Source: Oscillospiraceae bacterium (GTDB lineage Bacteria; Bacillota; Clostridia; Oscillospirales; UBA929). From it: a stretch of 18,435 nucleotides of DNA. The stretch spans positions 1 to 18,435 of the forward strand of contig JAISVY010000126.1 in NCBI GenBank assembly GCA_031271325.1. The letters are read 5' to 3'. The notes beneath the pieces were generated by a model. It had not been told where the DNA came from, made no database searches, and was given only the letters and a program-made list of their open reading frames with translations. A program made the translations under genes and the position numbers. Positions 6,024 through 13,417 of this stretch are shown in pieces. Positions within the stretch are counted from its first letter, which is position 1; every line of letters begins with the position of its first letter.

Positions 6024-7301
6024 ATGAAAAAAAGAAACCTCGCGTTCAAATTGATCGCCGCTTTCGGCGTTTTGGCTATGATAGCGGTCGCCTTCGCGAT
6101 AGCTGTCCTTATAACGGTTACGGAAAACACGGAGCCGGAATTCCTGCAAGAGGCGCAGCGCCTGAAAAACTTGCGCGTATGGGCGGCGGCGTTTGCCGGG
6201 GTGTTTCTGTGCGCCGCCGCAGCGCTGGCGGTTCTGCTGGCCAAACACATCTCCAAGCCGCTGGGGTTTTTGGCGAAATCAATTTCCGGCATCGCCGCCA
6301 CGGGGAATATCTATCTCGACGACACGGCGTACAAAGAGACAAAACGCCTCAACAAACGCGGAGACGAAATCGGCGGCATCTCACGCTCGGTCGGCGACAT
6401 GCTGGCTATGTTCCGCGGCAAGATTAAATCGCTGAACGCCATTGCGAAGGGCGACCTCGCGGCGGACATCGCCCGGTGTTCCCCCAAAGACTCGGTCGGC
6501 ACGGCGCTGGCCGGGATGGCGGAGAGCCTGCACACGATGTTTTCCGATATTCTCGCCGCGTCGGGGCAGGTGGAAGCCGGATCGACCCGCCTTGCCGAAG
6601 GCGCGGGTTTTTTGGCGCAGGGCGCGGGGCGGCAGGCCGAAGCCATTGCCGGGCTGAGCGCTGCGATCAAGGATGTCGCCGGGCAGACGGAGCGGAACGC
6701 GGACATGGCAAGGCAAACAGCCGCCCTCTCCGACGGCATCAAGACGCTGGCCGAGCAGGGCGGCGCGAAAATCGACGAAATGACCGCCGCCGTCCGCCGG
6801 ATCGACGAAACCAGCGGCGCAATCGGAAAGGTCATCAAAATCATCGAAGACATCGCGTTCCAGACCAACATTTTAGCGCTCAACGCCTCGGTGGAGGCGG
6901 CGCGCGCCGGGGAAGCCGGCAAGGGGTTCGCGGTGGTGGCGGAAGAGGTACGCGGTCTCGCTGAGAAAAGCCGCAGCGCCGCGACCGATACCGGCGCTCT
7001 GCTTGAGGAGTCGGAGCTTCGCGCGAAGCAGGGTGTCGCGATCGCGGGGGAAACCGCCGCGTCGTTCCAGATGATTCTCTCCGAAGTGGGCAAGAGCGCG
7101 GCGCTGAATGCCGAAATCGCCCGTTCTTCCGATGCCCAAGCGACGGCAATTGGGGAGATTCATAAAAATCTGGAAAACATTAACCGCGCCGTGCAGTCAA
7201 ACAGCGAGACGGCAGCGCGGAGCGCCGGAGACAGTCAGGATGTCTCCGGGCAGTCCGCGCTGCTGCAAAATCTGCTGGCGCAGTTTACGCTGCGCAGATA
7301 G
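6024..7301 (+). CDS. Methyl-accepting chemotaxis protein with almost no extracellular domain
   Basis: This 425-residue chemoreceptor signals to CheA/CheW at the inner membrane. It has membrane helices at about 8-31 and 51-73 joined by only about 20 residues, so there is no room for a classical ligand-binding domain. A HAMP domain follows (about 74-130), then a second HAMP-like segment (about 132-168, LNAIAKGDL...KDSVGTAL). The long signalling coiled coil has a canonical hairpin tip at about 272-314 (IAFQTNILALNASVEAARAG, then GFAVVAEEVR). The C-terminus ends soon after the coil with no CheR/CheB-binding pentapeptide visible. The ATG at 6024 has GAAAGGG 6 bases upstream. It diverges from the xylanase unit, suggesting a link between substrate sensing and xylan use, by inference only. 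Its TAG stop lies within the left target duplication of the next repeat. Confidence 0.93.
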   Translation: MKKRNLAFKLIAAFGVLAMIAVAFAIAVLITVTENTEPEFLQEAQRLKNLRVWAAAFAGVFLCAAAALAVLLAKHISKPLGFLAKSISGIAATGNIYLDDTAYKETKRLNKRGDEIGGISRSVGDMLAMFRGKIKSLNAIAKGDLAADIARCSPKDSVGTALAGMAESLHTMFSDILAASGQVEAGSTRLAEGAGFLAQGAGRQAEAIAGLSAAIKDVAGQTERNADMARQTAALSDGIKTLAEQGGAKIDEMTAAVRRIDETSGAIGKVIKIIEDIAFQTNILALNASVEAARAGEAGKGFAVVAEEVRGLAEKSRSAATDTGALLEESELRAKQGVAIAGETAASFQMILSEVGKSAALNAEIARSSDAQATAIGEIHKNLENINRAVQSNSETAARSAGDSQDVSGQSALLQNLLAQFTLRR

Positions 7302-7306
7302 GTTAG

Positions 7307-7389
7307 GGCTTGCCGAACAATGCCGCTGTCACGCTTCACAACTCGCGCCTGCGGCGCTTCGGGTCGAAAAGGAATTGTTCGGCGGCTCC
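7307..7389. repeat. Miniature inverted-repeat element (family B, copy 2) with 8-bp target duplication
   Basis: This 83-bp element has imperfect inverted ends, GGCTTGCCGAACAAT against GGAGCCGCCGAACAAT (reverse complement of the right end). It is flanked by the 8-bp direct repeat TAGGTTAG (7299-7306 and 7390-7397). The interior matches the element at 3746-3905 without its nested insert. The left duplication supplies the TAG stop of the chemoreceptor and the right one supplies the TAA stop (minus strand) of the PstS-like gene. There is no coding capacity. Confidence 0.75.
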
Positions 7390-7393
7390 TAGG

Positions 7394-8692
7394 TTAGAGC
7401 GGCAGGTAACCGGTAGCCGCCACGAGGGATTGCCCTTGCGGCGAGGTGAGCCATGCGAGCAGTTTGTCTATATTCTCCGCCCGTTCGGGGTTGAGGTAGC
7501 GCCCGCCGCTTCGGGCGGTGACCGCGTAAAGCTCGTTCGCGAACGGATAGGAGCCGTTCGCGATGTTTTCTGGCGTCGGCGCGGTCCCGTCAACTGACAG
7601 CAGTTTGATTTTCTCCTCGCGGGTCATATCCCGCGTGTAATACAGGAACGAATAGCCCAGTGAGTTTTTGTAGTTTCTGTAGTCCGCCACACGCTCGATC
7701 ATGCCCATCATCGTGCTGAAAATTTCGTTGACCGGCGCGGCGGCAAGCGGGGCGCTCCCCATGATCTGCTTCAGCATCGTCTGACTGCCGGATTCGTCGG
7801 GGCGCTGATACGCCATGATCGCGCCGCTGCCGCCGCCGACATCGCTCCAGTTTTTGACCTCACCGGAGTATATCCGGCGGATGTCGCCCGTTGACAGATT
7901 CGTGACAGTGTTCCGGCTGTTGACAAAAAAGATAAACGCGTCGCGCCCGATCGGCGTGAGGGTCAAGTCCAGACCCTTCGCCGCCTCCCTCTGCGTGCCG
8001 GAAACGCCCATCAGAAACACGATGTCCGCGTAGCCGCCGATCAGGTTCTCAAACGCGTCGGGCGTCGTGGTGCACACGACAAACGCTTCTGTGTCATTGC
8101 TCCGCAGGTCGGCGTACGGATTGTACGGGTCTGTGTCATCGTTGGGATCCGGTTCGGGATATGCCGCCCGCGTGAACGCCGAATAGAGCGGATACAGGGC
8201 GGTCGCGCCGTCGAGCCGCGGAAGTTCGCCGCCGAGCTTCAACGCGGATTCCTCCGCGAGCTTCGCGACGGAAGAGTCCTGATGCGTCAGTACGCCGTTC
8301 ACGTACCGGTCATTGCCGAAGGGCGCGTACTCGTAAAGATTCACCTCTTCCCCTACCTGCGGCACGGATGAGCGGTAGATGTCCGACGCGACGGAAACCG
8401 CCGTGATGGCAACGGCCAAACCGGCGGCGGAGAGAACGGCTATCCTGCGGGTTCTTGCACGGAAGGGCTTAAAAATAAACAGGATAAAGACCGCGTAAAG
8501 GATGCCGAAATACACGAACGGCAGCCAAACGCCGTGCCGGCCGATGATGTTGGGCAATATAAACACAGCGGATAGAAGCGCCGCGTACAGGAATCCGAGA
8601 AACCCGGCGACGCACAGCAGCGCCTTTGCGACGCGGTTCTTGATAAAACACGCGCCCAGCAAGCCCGCGAACGCGGCGGCCACAATCCACAT
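7394..8692 (-). CDS. Membrane-anchored PstS-like phosphate-binding-fold protein
   Basis: This 432-residue protein has four predicted membrane helices in its first 105 residues (about 1-16, 21-48, 53-74 and 83-103). A PstS-type type II periplasmic-binding fold follows, probably outside the membrane (about 110-432). Family motifs are LDGATALYPLYSAF near 160, SGEVKNWSDVGG, the anion-loop region QRPDESGSQT, the NSLGYSFLYYT strand, and a typical C-terminal end (GYLPL). An acidic Asp/Asn/Pro-rich insertion (about 180-195) is unlike ordinary PstS. A lipoprotein signal would be normal for PstS; here the multi-helix anchor replaces it, and no pstCAB transporter genes are adjacent. It may be a phosphate sensor or a stand-alone binding protein; the ligand is unproven. 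The ATG at 8692 has AAAGGAG 8 bases upstream. An inverted repeat (8705-8792) abuts this site. Confidence 0.85.
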   Translation of the reverse strand: MWIVAAAFAGLLGACFIKNRVAKALLCVAGFLGFLYAALLSAVFILPNIIGRHGVWLPFVYFGILYAVFILFIFKPFRARTRRIAVLSAAGLAVAITAVSVASDIYRSSVPQVGEEVNLYEYAPFGNDRYVNGVLTHQDSSVAKLAEESALKLGGELPRLDGATALYPLYSAFTRAAYPEPDPNDDTDPYNPYADLRSNDTEAFVVCTTTPDAFENLIGGYADIVFLMGVSGTQREAAKGLDLTLTPIGRDAFIFFVNSRNTVTNLSTGDIRRIYSGEVKNWSDVGGGSGAIMAYQRPDESGSQTMLKQIMGSAPLAAAPVNEIFSTMMGMIERVADYRNYKNSLGYSFLYYTRDMTREEKIKLLSVDGTAPTPENIANGSYPFANELYAVTARSGGRYLNPERAENIDKLLAWLTSPQGQSLVAATGYLPL

Positions 8693-8704
8693 AATGCCAC
8701 TCCT

Positions 8705-8792
8705 TTAACAGTGAACAACGAACAGATAACAGTTTAGAACGTGAGAAACAGCCTAACCGTCTGACCGTTATCTGTACACCGCAAACTGTTAA
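8705..8792. repeat. Symmetric nested inverted repeat in the leader of the PstS-like gene
   Basis: An outer pair TTAACAG (8705-8711) / CTGTTAA (8786-8792) and an inner pair ACAGATAAC (8722-8730) / GTTATCTGT (8767-8775) are both perfect. They are separated by exactly 10 bases on each side and enclose a 36-base loop. On the minus strand the outer stem overlaps the last bases of the AAAGGAG ribosome binding site of the PstS-like gene, so it could influence translation, or it may be another small mobile repeat. Confidence 0.5.
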
Positions 8793-8807
8793 CCGCTATG
8801 AGGCGAA

Positions 8808-8839
8808 GCCGCCTGTTCGCCGGTGGGCGAACAGGCGGC
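8808..8839. repeat. Perfect 14-bp hairpin related to family A repeats, possible terminator
   Basis: GCCGCCTGTTCGCC (8808-8821) and GGCGAACAGGCGGC (8826-8839) form a perfect stem with a 4-base loop (ggtg). On the plus strand it is followed by TTTT; on the minus strand only a weak T-rich flank follows, though that is the direction of the adjacent SGNH gene. On the minus strand its flank AAGAAGCTCTAAAA resembles GAGAAGCCCTAAAA before the repeat at 18314, so it looks like a shortened family A member used as a spacer or terminator. Confidence 0.6.
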
Positions 8840-8851
8840 TTTTAGAGCTTC

Positions 8852-10165
8852 TTAACTGACCGCTAGCGAGGAGATATAAAGCCTCGCTGCCGCGCCGTCT
8901 TCCGGTACGACCGGTCTGATCTCGACGGTGTGCGCCCCCGGCTCTTCATACGAGGCGACTTCGGTGACCTCCACATAGTTGCCCCAGCCGCCGGGGAAAC
9001 TCGTATCGACGATCGCGGTCTGCTCGCCGTCGATGATGACCTCGAACAGCCCGCCGTCTTTGGTCAGTTTGCCGAAGAAGACGGCGATATTCTTCGCCTC
9101 CACCTCAAACACAAGCCCGGATACCTCGCCCTCGACGGTCGCCCGCCATGTGCCGGCAAAGTTGCCGAAGTTGGTCGTGTTTTCCTCAAACATACCGAGG
9201 CTCGTCACGCTTTCGTCGCCGAGGCGGATCAGGCGCGCGTTTTGGTATTTGTCGTCGGTGTGCGGAACGGAGAAATCGCTCTCCTCGCCGCTGATGGCAT
9301 CCAGCTCGGCGTTCACGCCCTCAAGATAGGAAATAATCAATTCGGAGAGCACCTTGTGCCCGGTGACGTTGGGGTGAATGTCGTCGTCGGAGATGTCGTC
9401 CCACACGATGTAGCCTTTGTCGATGACATACAAGATGGCGTTCCTGTACGAAACAAACGGCAGGTCATAAGCCGCCGCGATCTCCGCGTGCTGCGCTTGG
9501 AAACTGTTCCCGCTTTCCTGCGTCGTCGCCACCGCCACCAGCGCGGGCGCGCTCGGCGAAAGCCACAGCTTGCGCAGCAGACTGTCATAAGAGTTGATGT
9601 TGCGTTCGGTATTTTCGGTGGTGTCGTTGACAGAGAACTCGACGAACACGATGTCCGGGTTTTTGGCCAGCACGTCGCCGTCCGCCCTGTGTACGCCGAT
9701 GTACGACCCGGTCGCGCCGATGCCCGCGTTGACATACTGCACCGCGGCGTTCGGGAAGGTCGTCTCAAACCAGTCGGTGACGAGCGCCGAATAGCAGGTC
9801 TCGGGACCCGCGGACGAGCCTTGTGTAATCGAGCCGCCGATATACGCCACGGTGAAATCGCCGCCCGCCTGGGCTTTTTTCAGCTTCTCGGCGAGGCGCA
9901 CCTTGTTGCCTTCGGCGAGGCGCGACTCCGCGATCATAGCCTCGGTCGGACCCTCGTCAATAACGTACGGCACGTCCGGCAGCGGGGAAGGGGCTTCCTC
10001 GGGCGACGGTTCTGTAAGTACCGGATCGGGTGAGGCAACCGTTATCTGATTGGGCGACGGCGAGGGGTCAGGCGAGGGGTCGGGCGACGGTGAGTTCGAG
10101 GCGCAGCCTCCGAGCAGAAGAGCGCCGCACAGCAGCGCGATGAAACGCAATGTTTTACCGGACAT
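8852..10165 (-). CDS. SGNH/GDSL-family lipoprotein hydrolase
   Basis: This 437-residue protein is a predicted surface lipoprotein esterase. The signal peptide ends in the lipobox LLGG-Cys21 and is followed by a Pro/Ser/Asp-rich linker (about 24-64). The SGNH domain (about 100-285) shows block I GGSIT with the nucleophile Ser112, the block II glycine in NAGIGATGS (147-154), block III Asn180 in FSVND, and block V DDIH with Asp261 and His264. A beta-rich C-terminal domain of about 130 residues follows, probably a jelly-roll of unknown function. Deacetylation of polysaccharide such as acetylxylan is plausible but not shown. The ATG at 10165 gives an intact signal peptide and has GGGGGA about 9-10 bases upstream; longer starts would spoil it. 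The start overlaps the nitroreductase stop by 11 bp, so the pair is translationally coupled. Confidence 0.88.
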   Translation of the reverse strand: MSGKTLRFIALLCGALLLGGCASNSPSPDPSPDPSPSPNQITVASPDPVLTEPSPEEAPSPLPDVPYVIDEGPTEAMIAESRLAEGNKVRLAEKLKKAQAGGDFTVAYIGGSITQGSSAGPETCYSALVTDWFETTFPNAAVQYVNAGIGATGSYIGVHRADGDVLAKNPDIVFVEFSVNDTTENTERNINSYDSLLRKLWLSPSAPALVAVATTQESGNSFQAQHAEIAAAYDLPFVSYRNAILYVIDKGYIVWDDISDDDIHPNVTGHKVLSELIISYLEGVNAELDAISGEESDFSVPHTDDKYQNARLIRLGDESVTSLGMFEENTTNFGNFAGTWRATVEGEVSGLVFEVEAKNIAVFFGKLTKDGGLFEVIIDGEQTAIVDTSFPGGWGNYVEVTEVASYEEPGAHTVEIRPVVPEDGAAARLYISSLAVS

Positions 10166-10706
10166 AACTGATTTTCCCCCAATCCAATTCATGCGGCTCG
10201 CCGGGTTCGTCCGTATTCCCGACCAGCACGGCCATCCCGAAAACAAACCCTTCCGGGAAGCCCAATTTTTGTGAAAATTCTTGCCCTCTCGCTCCCAGCA
10301 GCGGGAGGCGCGCCATACCGCAGATCACGTTGCCCAGCCCCATCGCTTGGGCGGCCAGCGCGACGTTCTCGCTGAGGATGCCGCAGTCCGCCGCGGCGTG
10401 GTCGGAACCGTCGGACGCGATCATAACCATGCAGGGCGCGTTGTAGAAGATCGTGCCTCCGCGCTTCATCACCTGCGCGTGCCAGTTTTCGTCCTGCGCC
10501 TTGATCACGTTCAGCGCTTCCGCGTCCATCGCCTCAAGCAGGGCTTTGTCGGTGACGATGATCACGCGCCACGGCTGGCGGTTGATCGCGCTGGGCGACG
10601 CGAGCGCCGCCTCGGCGAGGGTTTTAATCTGCTCTTCGGTGAGCGGCGTGTCGTTGTAAGCGCGGCAGGAGTAGCGCTCCGTGATGGTTTTTTGCGTTTC
10701 GTTCAT
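10155..10706 (-). CDS. Nitroreductase-family flavoprotein
   Basis: This 183-residue protein has the FMN-dependent nitroreductase fold, which reduces nitro groups, quinones or related compounds with NAD(P)H in the cytoplasm. Visible signatures are the N-terminal FMN phosphate site RYSCRAY, the SPSAINRQPWRVIIV segment, the ASDGSDHAAADCGILSEN helix and GLGNVICGMARL near the C-terminal FMN region. The physiological substrate cannot be read from sequence. The ATG at 10706 has AGGGA 8 bases upstream; the ATG two codons earlier is too close to that site, and the TTG at 10766 lies inside the -35 of the predicted promoter. It heads a two-gene unit with the SGNH lipoprotein, with an 11-bp overlap. Confidence 0.93.
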   Translation of the reverse strand: MNETQKTITERYSCRAYNDTPLTEEQIKTLAEAALASPSAINRQPWRVIIVTDKALLEAMDAEALNVIKAQDENWHAQVMKRGGTIFYNAPCMVMIASDGSDHAAADCGILSENVALAAQAMGLGNVICGMARLPLLGARGQEFSQKLGFPEGFVFGMAVLVGNTDEPGEPHELDWGKISYVR

Positions 10707-10737
10707 AAACATCTTCCCTTCCCAATGCGTTACGCCC

Positions 10738-10766
10738 AGTATACCACAACCGGGCAGACTTGCCAA
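10738..10766 (-). promoter_or_regulatory. Predicted sigma-A promoter of the nitroreductase-SGNH unit
   Basis: On the minus strand TTGGCA (10761-10766) and TATACT (10738-10743) are 17 bp apart, each matching consensus at five of six positions. The start would fall near 10731, about 25 bases before the nitroreductase ATG. It lies in the 73-bp gap after the ABC ATPase gene and so separates this unit from the exporter operon. Confidence 0.65.
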
Positions 10767-10779
10767 CGCCGATTTTTTA

Positions 10780-11775
10780 TCACGGCGCAGGAGCCGGCGG
10801 CAGTCGCTCCGTGTTCTCCTGATTCCACGCCGCGAACAGGTTCGCTAGCCCTTCTTCCAGCGATGTCTGCGTAAAACTGACGTCGGCGACATTGTCCAGC
10901 TGCGCAAGCTGACGCAAGAGCCTGTTGGTGTCCTGATACTCAAGCTCTTTGCGGGAGGCGTCGTTGAAGTGAATCACGGCTTTCTTCACGCAGTGCAGTT
11001 CACGGCGCAAGTCACTGAAGCCGCCGTCGAACGCGATTTTTCCGCGCGAAATCAGAAGAATCCTGCGCGCCATTTCCTCCAGGTCGTCCATGTCGTGACT
11101 GGTTACGACGATTGTCGTCCCGTTTTGCTCGTTCAGCCGTTTGAGGAAACCGATCATCCGGCGCTTCGCCATCACGTCCAGCCCCAGCGTCGGTTCGTCC
11201 AGCAGGATCAGCGTGGGGCTGTGCAGCAGCAGCATCGCGAGGTCGGCTCTCATCCGCTGCCCGAGGGACAACTCGCGGGCGAAGCTTTTCAGCAGACCGC
11301 CGATGTCCAGCAGATCGGTCACCATCGCGAGATTCTCGCGGTACAGGTCGTCCGGGATATCCCAAACGACCTTTTTCCATTCAAAACTCTGGATCACGGG
11401 ATGATCCCACCACAGTTCGGTGCGGTTGCCGAACAACACGCCCAAGCGCTTCATAATGGCGCGGCGCTGTTTCTGCGGCGACATGCCGAGTACCGAAATC
11501 TCGCCCGCGGTCGGCAGCAGCATTCCTGAAAGCAGCTTCATCGTCGTGCTTTTCCCCGCGCCGTTCGGTCCGGCATAGGCGACAAACTCACCCTTCGCAA
11601 TCTCAAACGACACGCCGTCGAGCGCCGTGATCGCGCGTTTCTCCGGCTTGAGCAGGTTTTTTAGGATATTTTTCTTTGAATTGTCCCGCTGCCATTGGCT
11701 GAACGTTTTGGTTACGCCGCGTACGCTAACGGCGGAATCCGAACGGGACATAGCGGTTTGAGCCTTTTTGGGCAT
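10780..11775 (-). CDS. ABC-2 type exporter ATP-binding protein (COG4586-like)
   Basis: This 331-residue ATPase powers the two membrane proteins encoded just upstream. Motifs are Walker A GPNGAGKST (69-77), the family segment FGNRTELWWDHP (115-126), the signature ELSLGQ (168-173), Walker B LILLDEP (189-195) and the switch His227 in TSHDMDD. A long N-terminal extension with QRDNSKKN...LLKPEKR before the first strand, and the FG.RT.LWW motif, are typical of this uncharacterised exporter group. The Q-loop position holds Asn117 where relatives usually have Gln. The ATG at 11775 has AAAGGA 10 bases upstream but overlaps the permease by 50 bp; the ATG at 11751 is a possible alternative. The transported substrate is unknown for the group. 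No terminator is obvious before the next promoter. Confidence 0.92.
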   Translation of the reverse strand: MPKKAQTAMSRSDSAVSVRGVTKTFSQWQRDNSKKNILKNLLKPEKRAITALDGVSFEIAKGEFVAYAGPNGAGKSTTMKLLSGMLLPTAGEISVLGMSPQKQRRAIMKRLGVLFGNRTELWWDHPVIQSFEWKKVVWDIPDDLYRENLAMVTDLLDIGGLLKSFARELSLGQRMRADLAMLLLHSPTLILLDEPTLGLDVMAKRRMIGFLKRLNEQNGTTIVVTSHDMDDLEEMARRILLISRGKIAFDGGFSDLRRELHCVKKAVIHFNDASRKELEYQDTNRLLRQLAQLDNVADVSFTQTSLEEGLANLFAAWNQENTERLPPAPAP

Positions 11776-12574
11776 AATATTTCAATCCTTTCTTAAATAC
11801 CGCCCTCGCAATCAGGGAAAGCAGCAGCGCGAAGGCGATCGGGTAGTACGCGGTGAGGTTCAGCGGCGGTTTGCCGAGCAGGCTCAGCGCCGGGAACCAC
11901 GCCATCAGCCCTTCCGGCAGAAGGGTCAGCAGCGGGAATTGCATATACGCGGGCATTCCCGACAGCGGAAAGGTGCTTAGAAACCACGACCCTTCAATGA
12001 CCGTGCTGGAAATCTCCTCGGCGGCGGCCGGCGCGTAAAACGCGATGGCGGACACGAGGTACGACCGCGCGGCGATGATTGCGAGCGTCACGATCTGATA
12101 AACAATCAGCGCGGCAACCCAACCAGGCGTGACGGGGATTTGCAGCCGGCTGACCGAGAAAACCGTCAGAGCGGCGCCCGCAATCAAATTGCTGCCGCCC
12201 GTAAACGGCGAAAAGCCGCCGGTGGAGAGCTGGACGCTGAGCGGCAGCGGCTGGATGAACGAATGATCAAGCTGCCCGCGCCCGATAATCCGGCTGATAT
12301 GGATGTTGTTTCCGGAACCGAACAGGATAAACAGACCGGTGTTCAGGGTGGAATACGCCATCATGAACAGCACCTCGTCGGCGCTCATGCCGCCGATGCC
12401 GCCGAAGCGCGAAGCGATCAAAAACGTGCCGGATACCGTGGCGGCGTTGTTGACGAGTTCGCCCAGCATCCCGATCAGGGCATACTTCGTGTCCCGGAGC
12501 AGCCAAGCCAGATCCATTTTCGCAGAGACCGCGAGCAGCCTCAGAATGCGTCTCGGTGTGATTCTATCCGCCAT
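11726..12574 (-). CDS. ABC-2 family permease (COG3694-like)
   Basis: This 282-residue membrane protein has about six hydrophobic helices and is one of the two different permeases of the exporter. The conserved family ending KGLKYYAQKGSNRYVPFGFR is present, as are the RIIGRGQLDHSFIQPLPL cytoplasmic segment and a glycine-rich N-terminal region. It starts at 12574, overlapping the upstream permease by 11 bp, and ends 50 bp inside the ATPase gene, so the three proteins are made from one message with coupled translation. The start has AGGAGGGA-like sequence (minus strand of tccctcct) shortly upstream. Function as a half-transporter follows from context; the substrate is unknown. Confidence 0.9.
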   Translation of the reverse strand: MADRITPRRILRLLAVSAKMDLAWLLRDTKYALIGMLGELVNNAATVSGTFLIASRFGGIGGMSADEVLFMMAYSTLNTGLFILFGSGNNIHISRIIGRGQLDHSFIQPLPLSVQLSTGGFSPFTGGSNLIAGAALTVFSVSRLQIPVTPGWVAALIVYQIVTLAIIAARSYLVSAIAFYAPAAAEEISSTVIEGSWFLSTFPLSGMPAYMQFPLLTLLPEGLMAWFPALSLLGKPPLNLTAYYPIAFALLLSLIARAVFKKGLKYYAQKGSNRYVPFGFRR

Positions 12575-13331
12575 AACTCACCATTCCCTCCTGTGATTTT
12601 TTCCATATGAGCAGCGCGGCCGGCCACACGATCAGGTTCCAGAGCGCTTGCAGCGCGACGGTTTCGCCCGCGTCCGCCGTACCCGCGAACACCGACAGCG
12701 GCGCGCCGCCGAGCGAGGCGAACGGTTGGTACCGCATCGCTTTGTCCATTCCGAACGGCAGAAGCTGTATCGGAATGACCGTGCCGGAGAGCACCGCCGC
12801 GATTGCCGCCCGCAGGCGGTCGATCAGCCAGCTCATATTCCGCATTTTGATCGATAAGCAGGCGAACAGCACGTCCACGGCGAACCCCAGCGAAATACAG
12901 AGCGCCAGGCTGAGCGGAAACAGCGGCGACGCGGGCACAAGGGTCACCCCCAGCGCCAGGGCGGCGAGCGCCGCCGGCAGGGAAAACAGCAAGAGCGCGG
13001 GCACCCAGCCCCCGGCGGTCTGCGCGAAGAGCTGCGCGAGAACCGGGAGCGGCCGCCCGTACAGCTTGAGAAGCACACCCTCGGAAAGCCAGCCCGACGC
13101 GGCGGTCTTTACATTCAGCTGCTCGCTGAGCAGGGCGCTGACGGTTGTGTACGTCATCATTTGCGCGACGCTCATCCCGGCGTCCGCGCCGGAGGAGAGC
13201 ACCGTGCGCCAAAGAAATAAAAGCGCGGTCAGCGTAAACGCTTTGATCAATATATCCGGCAACAGGTAAATTACGCCGTTGTTCAGCAGTTCAAGCGCGG
13301 ACATACGGGCGGTTTTCAACATTTTTTTCAT
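12564..13331 (-). CDS. ABC-2 family permease (COG4587-like)
   Basis: This 255-residue membrane protein has about six hydrophobic segments and matches the partner permease of COG3694-type systems: an N-terminal amphipathic stretch, a first helix near 20-45, a cytoplasmic SEGVLLKLYGRPLPVLAQ segment and a later SWLIDRLRAAIAAVLSG region. It is the first gene of the exporter operon. The ATG at 13331 has GGAGG 10 bases upstream; an extended start at 13367 would run back over a small hairpin (13360-13376). No promoter was seen between the strong terminator at 13384-13417 and this start, which suggests expression depends on reading through that terminator. Confidence 0.88.
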   Translation of the reverse strand: MKKMLKTARMSALELLNNGVIYLLPDILIKAFTLTALLFLWRTVLSSGADAGMSVAQMMTYTTVSALLSEQLNVKTAASGWLSEGVLLKLYGRPLPVLAQLFAQTAGGWVPALLLFSLPAALAALALGVTLVPASPLFPLSLALCISLGFAVDVLFACLSIKMRNMSWLIDRLRAAIAAVLSGTVIPIQLLPFGMDKAMRYQPFASLGGAPLSVFAGTADAGETVALQALWNLIVWPAALLIWKKSQEGMVSYGG

Positions 13332-13383
13332 AAGGACATAACCTCCGCTTCTATGTGTTCCAGACATCGTTCTGGAAAAAAGG

Positions 13384-13417
13384 CGCGAAAAAACCGGGTA
13401 TCCGTTTAGATACCCGG
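13384..13417 (-). terminator. Strong intrinsic terminator/attenuator before the ABC exporter operon
   Basis: Read on the minus strand, CCGGGTATC and GATACCCGG pair perfectly over 9 bp around the loop taaacg and are followed at once by TTTTTT. It lies 53 bases upstream of the first permease gene and within its apparent leader, so it fits an attenuator better than the end of a preceding gene. Confidence 0.75.

Noticed and set aside
8930..10033. Long plus-strand open frame opposite the SGNH gene (and similar frames opposite other genes)
   Set aside because: These are GC-driven shadows antisense to well-supported genes, with no homology and no ribosome binding sites.
10707..10766. Longer nitroreductase reading frame from a TTG at 10766
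   Set aside because: That codon lies within the -35 of a well-matched promoter, and the transcript would start downstream of it.
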